From: Polynucleobacter sp. Latsch14-2
GTDB taxonomy: Bacteria; Pseudomonadota; Gammaproteobacteria; Burkholderiales; Burkholderiaceae
NCBI RefSeq assembly: GCF_018881925.1
Contig: NZ_JACVPL010000009.1
Span: 26,193-90,192, forward strand
Reading direction: 5' to 3'
DNA length: 64,000 nucleotides
Positions 56,267-64,000 of the stretch are shown one piece after another. Position 1 is the stretch's first letter. The number at the start of each line of letters is the position of its first letter. The position numbers were made by a program, and so were the translations under genes. The notes under the pieces are model-generated. The model saw nothing but the letters and a program-made list of their open reading frames with translations. It searched no databases and was not told the origin of the DNA.

Positions 56267-58252
56267 ATGATTAAAAGCGCAATTGGCTTTTTAGCTTTTG
56301 CATTATTAACATTGCTCATAGCGAGCGACCTGGCATTGGCCCAAAGTTGCACTGGACGCACCCTTGAAAACGTGTCAAATAGTTCAACGACAACATTGCA
56401 AGATAATCCAAATATACAATGTTTAGTTAATTCTGGCACCATATCTCCGCCACCTGGTGGATATGGAATGGAGACATCCTTAAATAATTTCAGCATGCAA
56501 AACCGTGGGTCAATCTACTTGACTGGAACGCCGGGTTCTGCAGGTTCTGCATTAACAACAAACGGAGGCAACAATCCGCCAACTACAAGTGGTTACATTT
56601 ATAATTCTGGGACTATTATTGCTTCAGGTGTTGGTGACATATACGCTATTTGGCCTTACAGCGATACCGGAACAATTAACAGCATAGTGAACAGTGGTAG
56701 TATTCAAATGAATAATAACGGGGAAGGTATAAGTATATTTGTTTACTCAGGTAATACTGTTCAGGAGCTTACCAATAGTGGTTCAATTTCAATTTCATTT
56801 ACTGCTGGTGGTTATGGCGCCATTACAAATATCGGTAACATCACCACATTAAATAATAGCGGTTCAATTGCTAGCACTGGGAGTGGTGATGGTATTGATA
56901 ATTATTCAAGTATAGGGACTCTAAATAATACTGGGACAATTTCAACAACATCTGGATTTTACGGGGTGTTTAACAGCAGTACAATTTCTACCCTTAACAA
57001 TTCCCAGGGCACGAGCAACACTGCTCTAACTTACAAAGGTGCATTGCCCTCGAACTACAATATCATTGTTCGCTCACCAAATTATTATGGGCAGTTGGCG
57101 ATTACCAGCCCATCAGGCTCAACAACTTTTGGAATTTATTCTGGTGGCGTTACTGGTATCTCAGCTTCTACCTTAGCTAAAGGCACTTACAGCTCTGTCT
57201 TATCAGGCATTACCTCAAGCAACCTTACTGGCGCAACATCTGGAAATTACAACGGCTTTACTTGGGTATTGAGCAATTCATCCGGAACAATTTGGGATTT
57301 GATTGTCACGGGCGCTTCTACTGCTGATACTCAACAATCTTTAGTCAATACCGCTTCAGCACTACAAAATACATTTACGTTACAAAATACTGTTTTAGCT
57401 AATAGCTTTAGTTATGATTGCACGGTCTTTGGCGCTAACAATGTATGCGTATCTGCTGGTGGTCGCAATACCGCGGTCTCGGCTGCTAATGGCTTGAATA
57501 ATACGAGCGCACTATTGATTGCCGCTTATCGTCCGCACCCGAACTATCGTATTGGTGCTTATGCAGATCAAAATTTATCTGTCAACAACGCAGGTTCTAC
57601 AGTGCATCTAGGTAACAACACTCCACTCCTCGGTTTGTTCGGTACCTGGAATGAGCGCTTAGATGGCACGGGCACAGAACTGAAGGTATCAGCTGCGTAT
57701 GGTCAAAAGAACGCAACAGTTACTCGTCAAGTAGTTGGTACATCTGAAGCTGGTAGTGGAGGCGCACCGATTAATAGTCAAGGCGCACAAGTGACTGCGA
57801 AATATGGCTTTGGCATTGTTGAGAATGTCATCGTTTCTCCATACATCGGGGTGCGGTACACCCAAAATAATATGAATGGCTATACCGAGGCAGCTTCGTC
57901 ATCAGTAACAGCGCCGTTGACCTATTCAGCGATCAATACAAACGCTACTACTGCATTGGTTGGTGTGGGGACTTCATACAAGATTATTCCAGCGGCTACA
58001 GTATTTGCAAGTGCTGGTGTTGAGACTGATACCAATACTAATAATGGTACTTACTCAGCTACAGGTGTGAGTGGTCTGACGCCAATAAACTTCAATGCCA
58101 ATCCAGTGAAGACAAGACCAACGGCTACTGTAGGTGCTTACTATGATGTTGAGAAGAATCAGAGGATTGGTATCACTGGCATTTATAGGCAAGAGCCATA
58201 CCAAGCCGTTCAAACAACGACTGTGATGGCGACGTATACGGTTGGTTTGTAA
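56267..58252 (+). CDS. Autotransporter (type Va) with repetitive beta-helix passenger
   Basis: 661 residues from ATG 56267 (a TTG at 56249 overlaps the lipase). Signal peptide ends ALAQS. Residues about 25-260 hold irregular repeats of a [ST]G[ST]I motif, as in SGTIIASG, SGSIQMNN, SGSISISF, SGSIAS and TGTISTTS, giving a beta-helix. From about 370 to the end is a beta barrel ending VMATYTVGL. It has few cysteines. It lies in one operon with the lipase; the passenger has no recognised enzyme domain. Confidence 0.82.
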   Translation: MIKSAIGFLAFALLTLLIASDLALAQSCTGRTLENVSNSSTTTLQDNPNIQCLVNSGTISPPPGGYGMETSLNNFSMQNRGSIYLTGTPGSAGSALTTNGGNNPPTTSGYIYNSGTIIASGVGDIYAIWPYSDTGTINSIVNSGSIQMNNNGEGISIFVYSGNTVQELTNSGSISISFTAGGYGAITNIGNITTLNNSGSIASTGSGDGIDNYSSIGTLNNTGTISTTSGFYGVFNSSTISTLNNSQGTSNTALTYKGALPSNYNIIVRSPNYYGQLAITSPSGSTTFGIYSGGVTGISASTLAKGTYSSVLSGITSSNLTGATSGNYNGFTWVLSNSSGTIWDLIVTGASTADTQQSLVNTASALQNTFTLQNTVLANSFSYDCTVFGANNVCVSAGGRNTAVSAANGLNNTSALLIAAYRPHPNYRIGAYADQNLSVNNAGSTVHLGNNTPLLGLFGTWNERLDGTGTELKVSAAYGQKNATVTRQVVGTSEAGSGGAPINSQGAQVTAKYGFGIVENVIVSPYIGVRYTQNNMNGYTEAASSSVTAPLTYSAINTNATTALVGVGTSYKIIPAATVFASAGVETDTNTNNGTYSATGVSGLTPINFNANPVKTRPTATVGAYYDVEKNQRIGITGIYRQEPYQAVQTTTVMATYTVGL

Positions 58253-58472
58253 TAACGGTTCAGTTAGAAATGGCTTAAAAAAGAGACCTGTTAAGGCGAG
58301 TTTTTTGTTGGCCACGACAGTCGCTTATGGGTCGTTTTGAGCTAGCCATTAGCAAGTAGGGTGATGGACTGCTTTGCAGTCAACACCAGCCCATCGCAGC
58401 CCTGATCCCGTAACGTCAGGCGCAACCGACAGTAAATAATTCAGGTCGCCCAAACGCAAATCTGAAAACATA

Positions 58473-58505
58473 ATTACAAGTGTCTTGTTAAGTGACGCTT
58501 GTAAT
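58473..58505. promoter_or_regulatory. Inverted repeats at the integrase start
   Basis: ATTACAAG (58473-58480) and CTTGTAAT (58498-58505) are inverted repeats, with a nested ACAAG-TGT-CTTGT. The right arm covers the ATG at 58504. They could be an operator for autoregulation or a recombinase arm site. The 58253-58491 interval has nothing else I recognise. Confidence 0.4.
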
Positions 58506-59715
58506 GAATAATTTATCACTCTTATTTTCTACCGTTATCACTGATGATGAGACCATCAAACTCCTTGATGGCGCCGTCACCCTCTATAAAAGACCCACAA
58601 GTCACCAATGGCAATGCCGTTTCAAGCTCGCTACTGACGCTTGGCATTCCGCTAGCACTGGCTCAGATCAAGTAGCCGAAGCCACTACCCAAGCCATTGC
58701 CATCTATGAAACAGTCAAGGTCAAGCTAGCCAGTGATCTTGCCATTAAGACTCGGACCTTTCGGCAACTGGCCATGCAAGAGCTAGCTCTAGCCGCCAAG
58801 ATAGTCCAATCCAATCCCAATAAACGTACCCATGTTGATTACATACACATCTACACCAAGTACTTGATCCCATTCTTTGGTAGCTACCAGATCAATGACA
58901 TCACCCAAGAGCTAGTAGATGACTATGTGGCGTGGCGCATATCTAAGATGGGCAAGAATCCCAAGACCTATACCCAAAGGCGTCATGCGGGGCTTTATAA
59001 GCGGGTAATTGAAAGGGCTAGAGAGCAAGGCTTAATCCATCGAAATCGCACCATTCCCTTGTTGGAGGTCGCTGCCGATAGGGCAGAAATTAGGCCTGCA
59101 TTTAATCAACAGGAGGTCAATTACTTACTGGAATACATGCAAGACTGGGAGCGTTTTGGCCGCAATCAATGCAGTAATCATATGCGTAGACTTTGCAGAG
59201 TTTATGTGGAATTCTTGTTGGGAACTGGTATAAGGCAGGGAACGGAGAGTATGCCAATTCGCTGGAAAGCCTTGCAGTGGCACTGGATTGGGGAGCAGCG
59301 TTACCTAAGAATTTGGGTATCAGGCAAAACGGGCCCTAGATACCTAATAGCAAGACATTTTGTGACTGAGGCTTTAGAGCGATTAATTGCTTGGCAGGCT
59401 TTACCTTATAAGAACCTAGATGCGGTGATTGAAGCTAAGCTAGATCGCAAGGTGTTTGTATTTCCTGAAGGGGATGCTCCGCATAGTCTGGATAGTGTCT
59501 TTGAGCGGCTCATGATCGAATCTAATTTATTAAAGGATGCTACTGGTAAGAATAGAACCTTGTATAGCCTGCGACATACCTACGCTACATTTAGATTGGC
59601 AGATGGTATTGATATTCACACATTGGCAAAACAAATGGGAACCAGCGTGGGGATGATTGAGCGTCATTATTCAAAATTAACACCAATGATGAGTGCGGAG
59701 AGATTGGCGGGGTAG
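58492..59715 (+). CDS. Tyrosine-type phage integrase (407 aa)
   Basis: 407 residues from GTG 58492 (ATG 58504 also possible). N-terminal arm domain about 1-90, core-binding SAM-like domain about 90-195, catalytic domain from about 205 with R248 in GTGIRQGTE, K279 in SGKTGPRY, YSLRHTYAT (R361, H362) and MIERHYSKL (H392, Y393 nucleophile). The usual first His of HxxR is Tyr, as in many phage integrases. It is 4.2 kb from tRNA-Arg, but no att repeat was found. Confidence 0.88.
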   Translation: MTLVMNNLSLLFSTVITDDETIKLLDGAVTLYKRPTSHQWQCRFKLATDAWHSASTGSDQVAEATTQAIAIYETVKVKLASDLAIKTRTFRQLAMQELALAAKIVQSNPNKRTHVDYIHIYTKYLIPFFGSYQINDITQELVDDYVAWRISKMGKNPKTYTQRRHAGLYKRVIERAREQGLIHRNRTIPLLEVAADRAEIRPAFNQQEVNYLLEYMQDWERFGRNQCSNHMRRLCRVYVEFLLGTGIRQGTESMPIRWKALQWHWIGEQRYLRIWVSGKTGPRYLIARHFVTEALERLIAWQALPYKNLDAVIEAKLDRKVFVFPEGDAPHSLDSVFERLMIESNLLKDATGKNRTLYSLRHTYATFRLADGIDIHTLAKQMGTSVGMIERHYSKLTPMMSAERLAG

Positions 59716-59770
59716 AGATGGGTGAGGGGATGACCATTTGGTGTCGGTTTTACCCGACACCTAAAGTGGG

Positions 59771-59941
59771 TTACTTAGACCACTTGGCCTGGTCATACCA
59801 CTTATTTAATGCGTTGGACATTTGTGCTCGCGCTTCAAGTCCATAGTCATCAAATATTTCCGCTACAGCTGATTCACTGGGTGATGCAATCTTTGAATCT
59901 TTCAAACTCATTTGCTTGGCTAATTCAGACGTAGTATCCAT
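59771..59941 (-). CDS. Small hypothetical protein (56 aa)
   Basis: A 57-codon frame from ATG 59941 to TAA 59771, MDTTSELAKQM then KDSKIASPSESAVAEIF and DDYGLEARAQMSNALNKWYDQAKWSK. It is helical and acidic to neutral, with aromatic residues near the end, which is coding-like, and it lies between the integrase and a run of minus-strand genes. Not recognised. Confidence 0.5.
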   Translation of the reverse strand: MDTTSELAKQMSLKDSKIASPSESAVAEIFDDYGLEARAQMSNALNKWYDQAKWSK

Positions 59942-59950
59942 TTTATTTTT

Positions 59951-60361
59951 TCATTCACAAACTGAATTAATTGCGGAATTCATCTTAGCAGCGCCTTGTA
60001 AAAACAAATCAAGTTTACTTAATGAATCATTTCCAATTTGTAAAGAATCCACAATAAAGTCCCCATATTTCAAATCAAAAAATGAGTTTCGGGAGCAAGT
60101 ATTTTCTACTCTGATAGCGTGGCTGATTATTCTTCCATGATTATTCCAGCATCCATGAATTTGAATACCACTACGCCTTATGTGAAAAAGATTTTCTATG
60201 TCTTTGAAGTTGTCTTTAAAGTGCCCCCATGCTTTATATATATTACAAAGGGAGTTAGGAAAAAAGGTTTTAATTTCTTTGGGCGTTGGAACCCAGCTTT
60301 CTTCATCGCAGGCAATAAAAATAAACTTCGCCGAATCAAAGTTTCCAAGTAAGCCATTCAT
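59951..60361 (-). CDS. Hypothetical protein (136 aa)
   Basis: 136 residues, not recognised. Begins MNGLLGNFDSAKFIFIACDEESWVPTPKEIKTFF and contains Cys and Trp residues, with no membrane segment or known motif. It is 13 bases downstream of the AAA+ gene on the same strand and 9 bases upstream of the small ORF, forming a compact leftward group. Confidence 0.55.
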   Translation of the reverse strand: MNGLLGNFDSAKFIFIACDEESWVPTPKEIKTFFPNSLCNIYKAWGHFKDNFKDIENLFHIRRSGIQIHGCWNNHGRIISHAIRVENTCSRNSFFDLKYGDFIVDSLQIGNDSLSKLDLFLQGAAKMNSAINSVCE

Positions 60362-60374
60362 ATTTTTTCCTTTC

Positions 60375-61124
60375 TTAGCCGCAAGCTTTTAAAGTAATTA
60401 GATGGTTATCATGTTTTTCTCTTACCTCTTGGTTAACACTCATCACAATGTCGGAAAAAATACTTCGAGCTGAACCTCTGCCAGCTTGAACTACTTGATC
60501 AAGAACGGCATCAGGTGGTGCTGGTAAGCCAGCATTCTCATATACCCGACGCAAGATAGGCCGCCAGTCGTTAATAGGCGGAACATTCATATCAATCAAA
60601 ATAGACCGATTCTGAATGCCTTTATCAATCTGATCCAAGTTATTACTAGTCATAATGAATATGACATCCTTTCGATTCATGATTGATTTGAAACCAGCTT
60701 GAGCGGCAGGGGTTAAAACATCTACCTCGTCCATAATCACATAATGAAGGCCGCTACTATTAAATGACATATAGCTGGTTCGATTCTGAATGGCTTGAGT
60801 TAATTGAGCGCCATTCTGACCTTGTGCGCAGGCAAAGTAATCTGAATTAGGATCTTCTGTATCAACGATTGATCCAGCGCTCATCGAAGTACTAGCTGGA
60901 TTGATCTTGGCTGTTTCAATAAGTCCTGGCAGTAGGTTTGCTAAGGTAGTCTTGCCGGTCCCATAAAGACCGTAAAGTACGATCCCGCAAACACCATTCG
61001 CGGGAATGGGCAGGCTTAAATCAAGTATGGATTCAAGCTTAAATCGACTGTTGGGTTGTAGGGCAAAATCATCTAAGCACTGAGGTGCTTGTATGACGAC
61101 AGATGGTGGTCTAGGGTTATGCAT
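60375..61124 (-). CDS. Clamp-loader-like AAA+ ATPase
   Basis: 249 residues. Walker A GLYGTGKTT (about 52-60), Walker B YVIMDEVD (about 128-135), sensor 1 MTSNN (about 159-162), an arginine-finger-like NRS (R173) and sensor 2 GRGSARS (about 215-221) give the order of RFC-small-subunit-like or phage clamp-loader ATPases. No DnaA or MoxR features. It may remodel a replication protein of the element. An RBS (GGAG) lies before the ATG. Function is not known. Confidence 0.7.
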   Translation of the reverse strand: MHNPRPPSVVIQAPQCLDDFALQPNSRFKLESILDLSLPIPANGVCGIVLYGLYGTGKTTLANLLPGLIETAKINPASTSMSAGSIVDTEDPNSDYFACAQGQNGAQLTQAIQNRTSYMSFNSSGLHYVIMDEVDVLTPAAQAGFKSIMNRKDVIFIMTSNNLDQIDKGIQNRSILIDMNVPPINDWRPILRRVYENAGLPAPPDAVLDQVVQAGRGSARSIFSDIVMSVNQEVREKHDNHLITLKACG

Positions 61125-61207
61125 TGCAATCTCCTTTATGAAGTGGAAATGATTGCTGGATTTATCTTAGGGAGTAAATACCAGCAATCAGATAGCAAAC
61201 AACAAGT

Positions 61208-62032
61208 TCAAGCGGCTTTAAGTTTTGCTTGGGCTGCTATACGCTCATCTTCAATCGCTTTTGTTTCATCTGCGAGTTTTTGAGCTCTTTCCTTCTCTGC
61301 GCCTACACTGGAGCAAGCTGCTAATGCTGACTTAACCGCCGTACCGCTTTGAACAACCCTGCGAATGGCAAAACTACCATCGTCCTCACGGGTTGCCAAT
61401 AAGACAACGCCTTCTTCTAATTGCTCATTGGAAAATGAAGCATTAAGTGAGTCACTTTGGACTTTGGCTAATATTTCGCCTTCTAGTACTGTTCTACCTA
61501 ATTCCACTTTTTGAGCAATCGACTTGCCTTTACCAGTGGAGGAGCGCCTTACTTCTTCTACGCCGCCATTCTCACGAAAGTATTTAGGTAGATCTAGAAC
61601 GCTTACTCTCGCTGCCATTGCTGCTTTCATTGACGTGCTGTAAGCATTCACGCGACGGCGATCGACACCAAACACACATTTAACAATTTTAGTAATGAGG
61701 GGTGAACTATCACTAAATTTGTATTCATGGGTTTTGATGTAGTTTGCAAGTCCCTTTTTAAGACTTTTGGCAATGCTGTCCGAGCCTTGCATCGTATTGT
61801 TTAATGCATAGCAATGCTGCAAGATGCCATAAAGAACATCGTTGGCACTAGAAAGCTCATTACTTTCCCAGTTTTTACGATACTCAACCAGGCGATCGAT
61901 AGAGTCGCCGATGGCTTTTTCTGGATTGCTACCTGTTAATAAATTGCCAATTCCTACTGCAAAAGGGTTGGCATTCGTTTTTTCAGCGTTAAGGGCGCTA
62001 ACACCTGATTCGACTACAGTAGTTTCACTCAT
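61208..62032 (-). CDS. Hypothetical protein (274 aa)
   Basis: 274 residues from ATG 62032, which has AGGAGA upstream and begins MSETTVVESGVSALNAEK; the longer frame (290 residues) lacks an RBS. Middle part contains Lys/Arg-rich stretches, ending in a helical charged tail (KERAQKLADETKAIEDERIAAQAKLKAA) that could be a coiled coil. Not recognised. Immediately upstream of the AAA+ gene (83 bases), so perhaps its partner. Confidence 0.6.
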   Translation of the reverse strand: MSETTVVESGVSALNAEKTNANPFAVGIGNLLTGSNPEKAIGDSIDRLVEYRKNWESNELSSANDVLYGILQHCYALNNTMQGSDSIAKSLKKGLANYIKTHEYKFSDSSPLITKIVKCVFGVDRRRVNAYSTSMKAAMAARVSVLDLPKYFRENGGVEEVRRSSTGKGKSIAQKVELGRTVLEGEILAKVQSDSLNASFSNEQLEEGVVLLATREDDGSFAIRRVVQSGTAVKSALAACSSVGAEKERAQKLADETKAIEDERIAAQAKLKAA

Positions 62033-62169
62033 GGATTTTCTCCTGAAATGGTTAAAAATGTGATGGTGGATTCCATTCACGATCTGATTTCACCGCAGTA
62101 CTTCTGTAGCGAATACATACAAAAGTTAGAATCAAAAAAAGTAGGTAAATTTAGGCTGGAGATATCCGC

Positions 62170-62985
62170 ATGGGCGGAAAACTTTGTGCGGAGCAGCAAG
62201 ATTGTCATCAGGAGATGGCGCGGCTTTTCTTTAACTTTTTACGCATAAGCCCTAGCTACACCGCCGCCAGTCAGTATGTAAGACCTAAACGATTACCTAA
62301 GAAAATGAGTCTTGATAATCGACAAGTCTTAGATTGTTACTCCAAGTACGGTTGTGTCTTAGATTGTCCATTTACGACTTGGTTTGAAGGACACAAACAG
62401 CTACCAATGTATTCTTGTCAGCCAGTGATTGAGGTCATTAGAGGCAGGGATAGATTGTTCGTATGTGATGACGATGTATTGCTAAAGCTTTGTGGCGATC
62501 AAGATCCTCCATCGATTACCCAACTGGTCAATGCCTTATCGCAAATTTGGCCAAATACGCAAATTAAGCAAATTCATGGTCAAGTGCTTAAAGGCGCTAA
62601 ATTAAAGAATATGTGGAAGGATTTGCTCTTGATTTACACCATGGCCTTAAATCCCCATATTGAGCTCTGGCGGGCGGGGGCTATGGCAATGCTAGTAGAT
62701 CGCTTTATTGGGAGGCTCGACCCATTAGCAGCAAAGCATAAAAGTGGAGATGATCATATGCGGCGCCATATGACATTAATGGTGATGAGGCATAAGGAAA
62801 GTGCTTTAAATATTTCAGAGCAGGCCGCACTTGGTGGGTTTCCGCAGCAAGAGTTGGGCAAAAGCTTTCAAACCCGCTTTAATTTTGAAGATGAAAATTT
62901 CGCTAGCCGATTATTTTCATTAGGTAATCACGAGTTTGACTGCGCAAGAGATCGAGTATCGCAATTGACTAGGCTTGCCTGTTAG
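62170..62985 (+). CDS. Hypothetical protein (271 aa)
   Basis: 271 residues, divergent from the 274-residue gene. CTGGAGA lies upstream of ATG 62170. Several Cys residues (VLDCYSKYGCVLDC near 54-67) and a helical C-terminal half with Met/His-rich DDHMRRHMTLMVMRHKES. No known domain recognised. A short overlapping frame at 62048-62248 is less likely because it has no RBS and shares this sequence. Confidence 0.6.
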   Translation: MGGKLCAEQQDCHQEMARLFFNFLRISPSYTAASQYVRPKRLPKKMSLDNRQVLDCYSKYGCVLDCPFTTWFEGHKQLPMYSCQPVIEVIRGRDRLFVCDDDVLLKLCGDQDPPSITQLVNALSQIWPNTQIKQIHGQVLKGAKLKNMWKDLLLIYTMALNPHIELWRAGAMAMLVDRFIGRLDPLAAKHKSGDDHMRRHMTLMVMRHKESALNISEQAALGGFPQQELGKSFQTRFNFEDENFASRLFSLGNHEFDCARDRVSQLTRLAC

Positions 62986-63008
62986 AGTCGGTTTTACCCG
63001 ACTGCTAT

Positions 63009-63575
63009 TCATATTAGTTCTACAGCCTGTCTTTTTTGCTCATCGTTAACATCTATATATCTTTGGGTAACCGCAATCGACCGATGACCGGCGAGACTGG
63101 CTAAGATTCGAACGCCAATGCCTTTATTAGCCAAGGTAGTAATAAAAAATTTCCTTCCTGAATGGCTGCTGCCACCGCTAATGCCCACATTCTTATAAAG
63201 CTGATAAAACCACACGCATAAGCCATTAGCACTAAATCCCAAGCGGTGATCTGTATGAAAGAAGGGGATATCCGCTTCTTTAATATGTCTTGTTGTTAGG
63301 TAGTTGGCTAATTCTGTTTGTAAGCGTTGAGAGACAAAGACTGTCCTAGGATGTTTGCCTTTAGTTTGTGCAGCAGATAGGCGTATTTCATTTTTAATAG
63401 TGCCATCGAGATTTAATACATCACCCATTTTTAAGCTGGCAATTTCGGCAACGCGAAGTCCTCCGAGAAAGCTCGTCAAAATTAAAGCTCTATCGCGCAG
63501 GGCGTATTTTTTGGTGCTGACGTAATTAAGAACAAGATCTAGTTCTGCTTGAGATAGGGTTTTTGCTTGTGCCAT
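63009..63575 (-). CDS. Minimal tyrosine recombinase (catalytic domain only)
   Basis: 188 residues consisting of only the catalytic domain: R41 in GGLRVAEI, K72 or K74, SSHSGRKFF (H138, R141), AGHRS (H164) and TQRYIDV (Y173). All catalytic residues are present although the N-terminal DNA-binding domain of Xer-type enzymes is missing. Similar short integrases occur on plasmids and islands. It has its own ATG and is separated from the 271-residue gene by 23 bases. Confidence 0.82.
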   Translation of the reverse strand: MAQAKTLSQAELDLVLNYVSTKKYALRDRALILTSFLGGLRVAEIASLKMGDVLNLDGTIKNEIRLSAAQTKGKHPRTVFVSQRLQTELANYLTTRHIKEADIPFFHTDHRLGFSANGLCVWFYQLYKNVGISGGSSHSGRKFFITTLANKGIGVRILASLAGHRSIAVTQRYIDVNDEQKRQAVELI

Positions 63576-64000
63576 TTAATGTTCCTTAGATAAATAAAAA
63601 GTGCGTATTTAGTATGTTTTCTAAGTCTCAAAAGGTCGACCGAAATTTGTGTGCTTGGTCATCAAAAAAATCTTCCAAGAATCAATGACTTACAAGGCGG
63701 GTTAAGAAAAGTACAATTTTCTTAACCTGTTCTTTATGCAGTATTTATAAAAGATCGCTTCTTTTCGTGGGATTTAGACAACAGCTAAACGGACTTAATC
63801 CAGCGATCCTCGACTAACACCTCAAGTTCGCGCTATACGCTGTTTTTAGTAATTCCAGCTACTCAGTAATGCTAAGCTGTTAGATCTTTGCGTATAGGGC
63901 TTTTTTGAGGTAAATTTTGTATAAATTTAAAGCGTCAATTAGTTCAAATCCACATTGGTTGCTATAAACACTGGCTTATTAACGCCAGTACTTTTACAAA
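63576..64000. other. Non-coding end of window with inverted repeats
   Basis: 425 bases with no convincing gene. The main structure is the perfect 11-base inverted repeat at 63700-63727. A 6-base repeat ACTGGC / GCCAGT flanks an 8-base loop near 63970. The rest is AT-rich. No tRNA or full promoter could be identified. Confidence 0.4.
63700..63727. repeat. Perfect 11-base inverted repeat
   Basis: Arms GGTTAAGAAAA and TTTTCTTAACC around the loop GTACAA, 125 bases upstream of the short recombinase gene. It may be a recombination site or operator for that gene. On the plus strand it ends in CTTAACC rather than T, so it is not a standard terminator. Confidence 0.6.

Noticed and set aside
62048..62248. 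66-codon plus-strand frame overlapping the start of the 271-residue gene
   Set aside because: No RBS, and the 271-residue gene has a good one; the two frames cannot both be strongly coding.
63108..63118. Ten-base match (reverse of CGTTCGAATC) to the T-loop of tRNA-Arg inside the short recombinase gene, as possible att site
   Set aside because: It is short, lies inside a coding region with normal codons, and TTCGAATC is common by chance and in all tRNA genes.

Overview
The window looks like a chromosome segment of a Polynucleobacter-like betaproteobacterium (Burkholderiaceae). I infer this from protein style, the moderately AT-rich sequence, orphan Bug-type solute receptors, and the betaproteobacterial gene order carAB-greA-DUF4149-yhbY-rlmE-ftsH-folP-glmM-pst-pho. 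No database search was possible; gene names rest on motifs, length and context.

Layout. 1-7.4 kb: catabolic genes (two Bug receptors, SemiSWEET, two fumarylacetoacetate-hydrolase-family enzymes, MmsA, an old-yellow-enzyme oxidoreductase, an amidase). 7.4-22 kb: SprT-like protein, tartrate/malate-type dehydrogenase, TPR-GlcNAc transferase, dnaQ, an RND efflux pair, rnhA, a methyltransferase, gloB, mltD and prpE. 22-33.5 kb: core housekeeping genes carAB, greA, yhbY, rlmE, ftsH, folP and glmM.

33.6-51.5 kb is a phosphate-starvation block: pstSCAB-phoU-phoB-phoR, a PhoA-type alkaline phosphatase, ppx, olsB, a plcP-agt-dgkA-like operon, olsA and ppk2. Six sites made of 7-base half-sites at an 11-base period match the PhoB box pattern, upstream of pstS, phoA, ppx, olsB, plcP/olsA and ppk2. 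Together the genes would import phosphate, strip it from esters, manage polyphosphate, and replace phospholipids with glycolipids and ornithine lipids. This is the strongest system in the window.

51.5-54.3 kb: a ZnuD-like TonB receptor with a small Cys/His exported protein, then tRNA-Pro(TGG) and tRNA-Arg(TCT). From about 54.3 kb to the end the content is accessory: TetR regulator, class-3 lipase, autotransporter, a tyrosine integrase, a group of unrecognised small genes around a clamp-loader-like AAA+ ATPase, and a second, minimal tyrosine recombinase. This looks like a genomic island beside tRNA-Arg, but neither att site could be identified and the island runs past the window.

Several genes appear to start with TTG (carA, rlmE, ftsH, ppx, dgkA), supported by frame, conserved N-termini or Shine-Dalgarno spacing.
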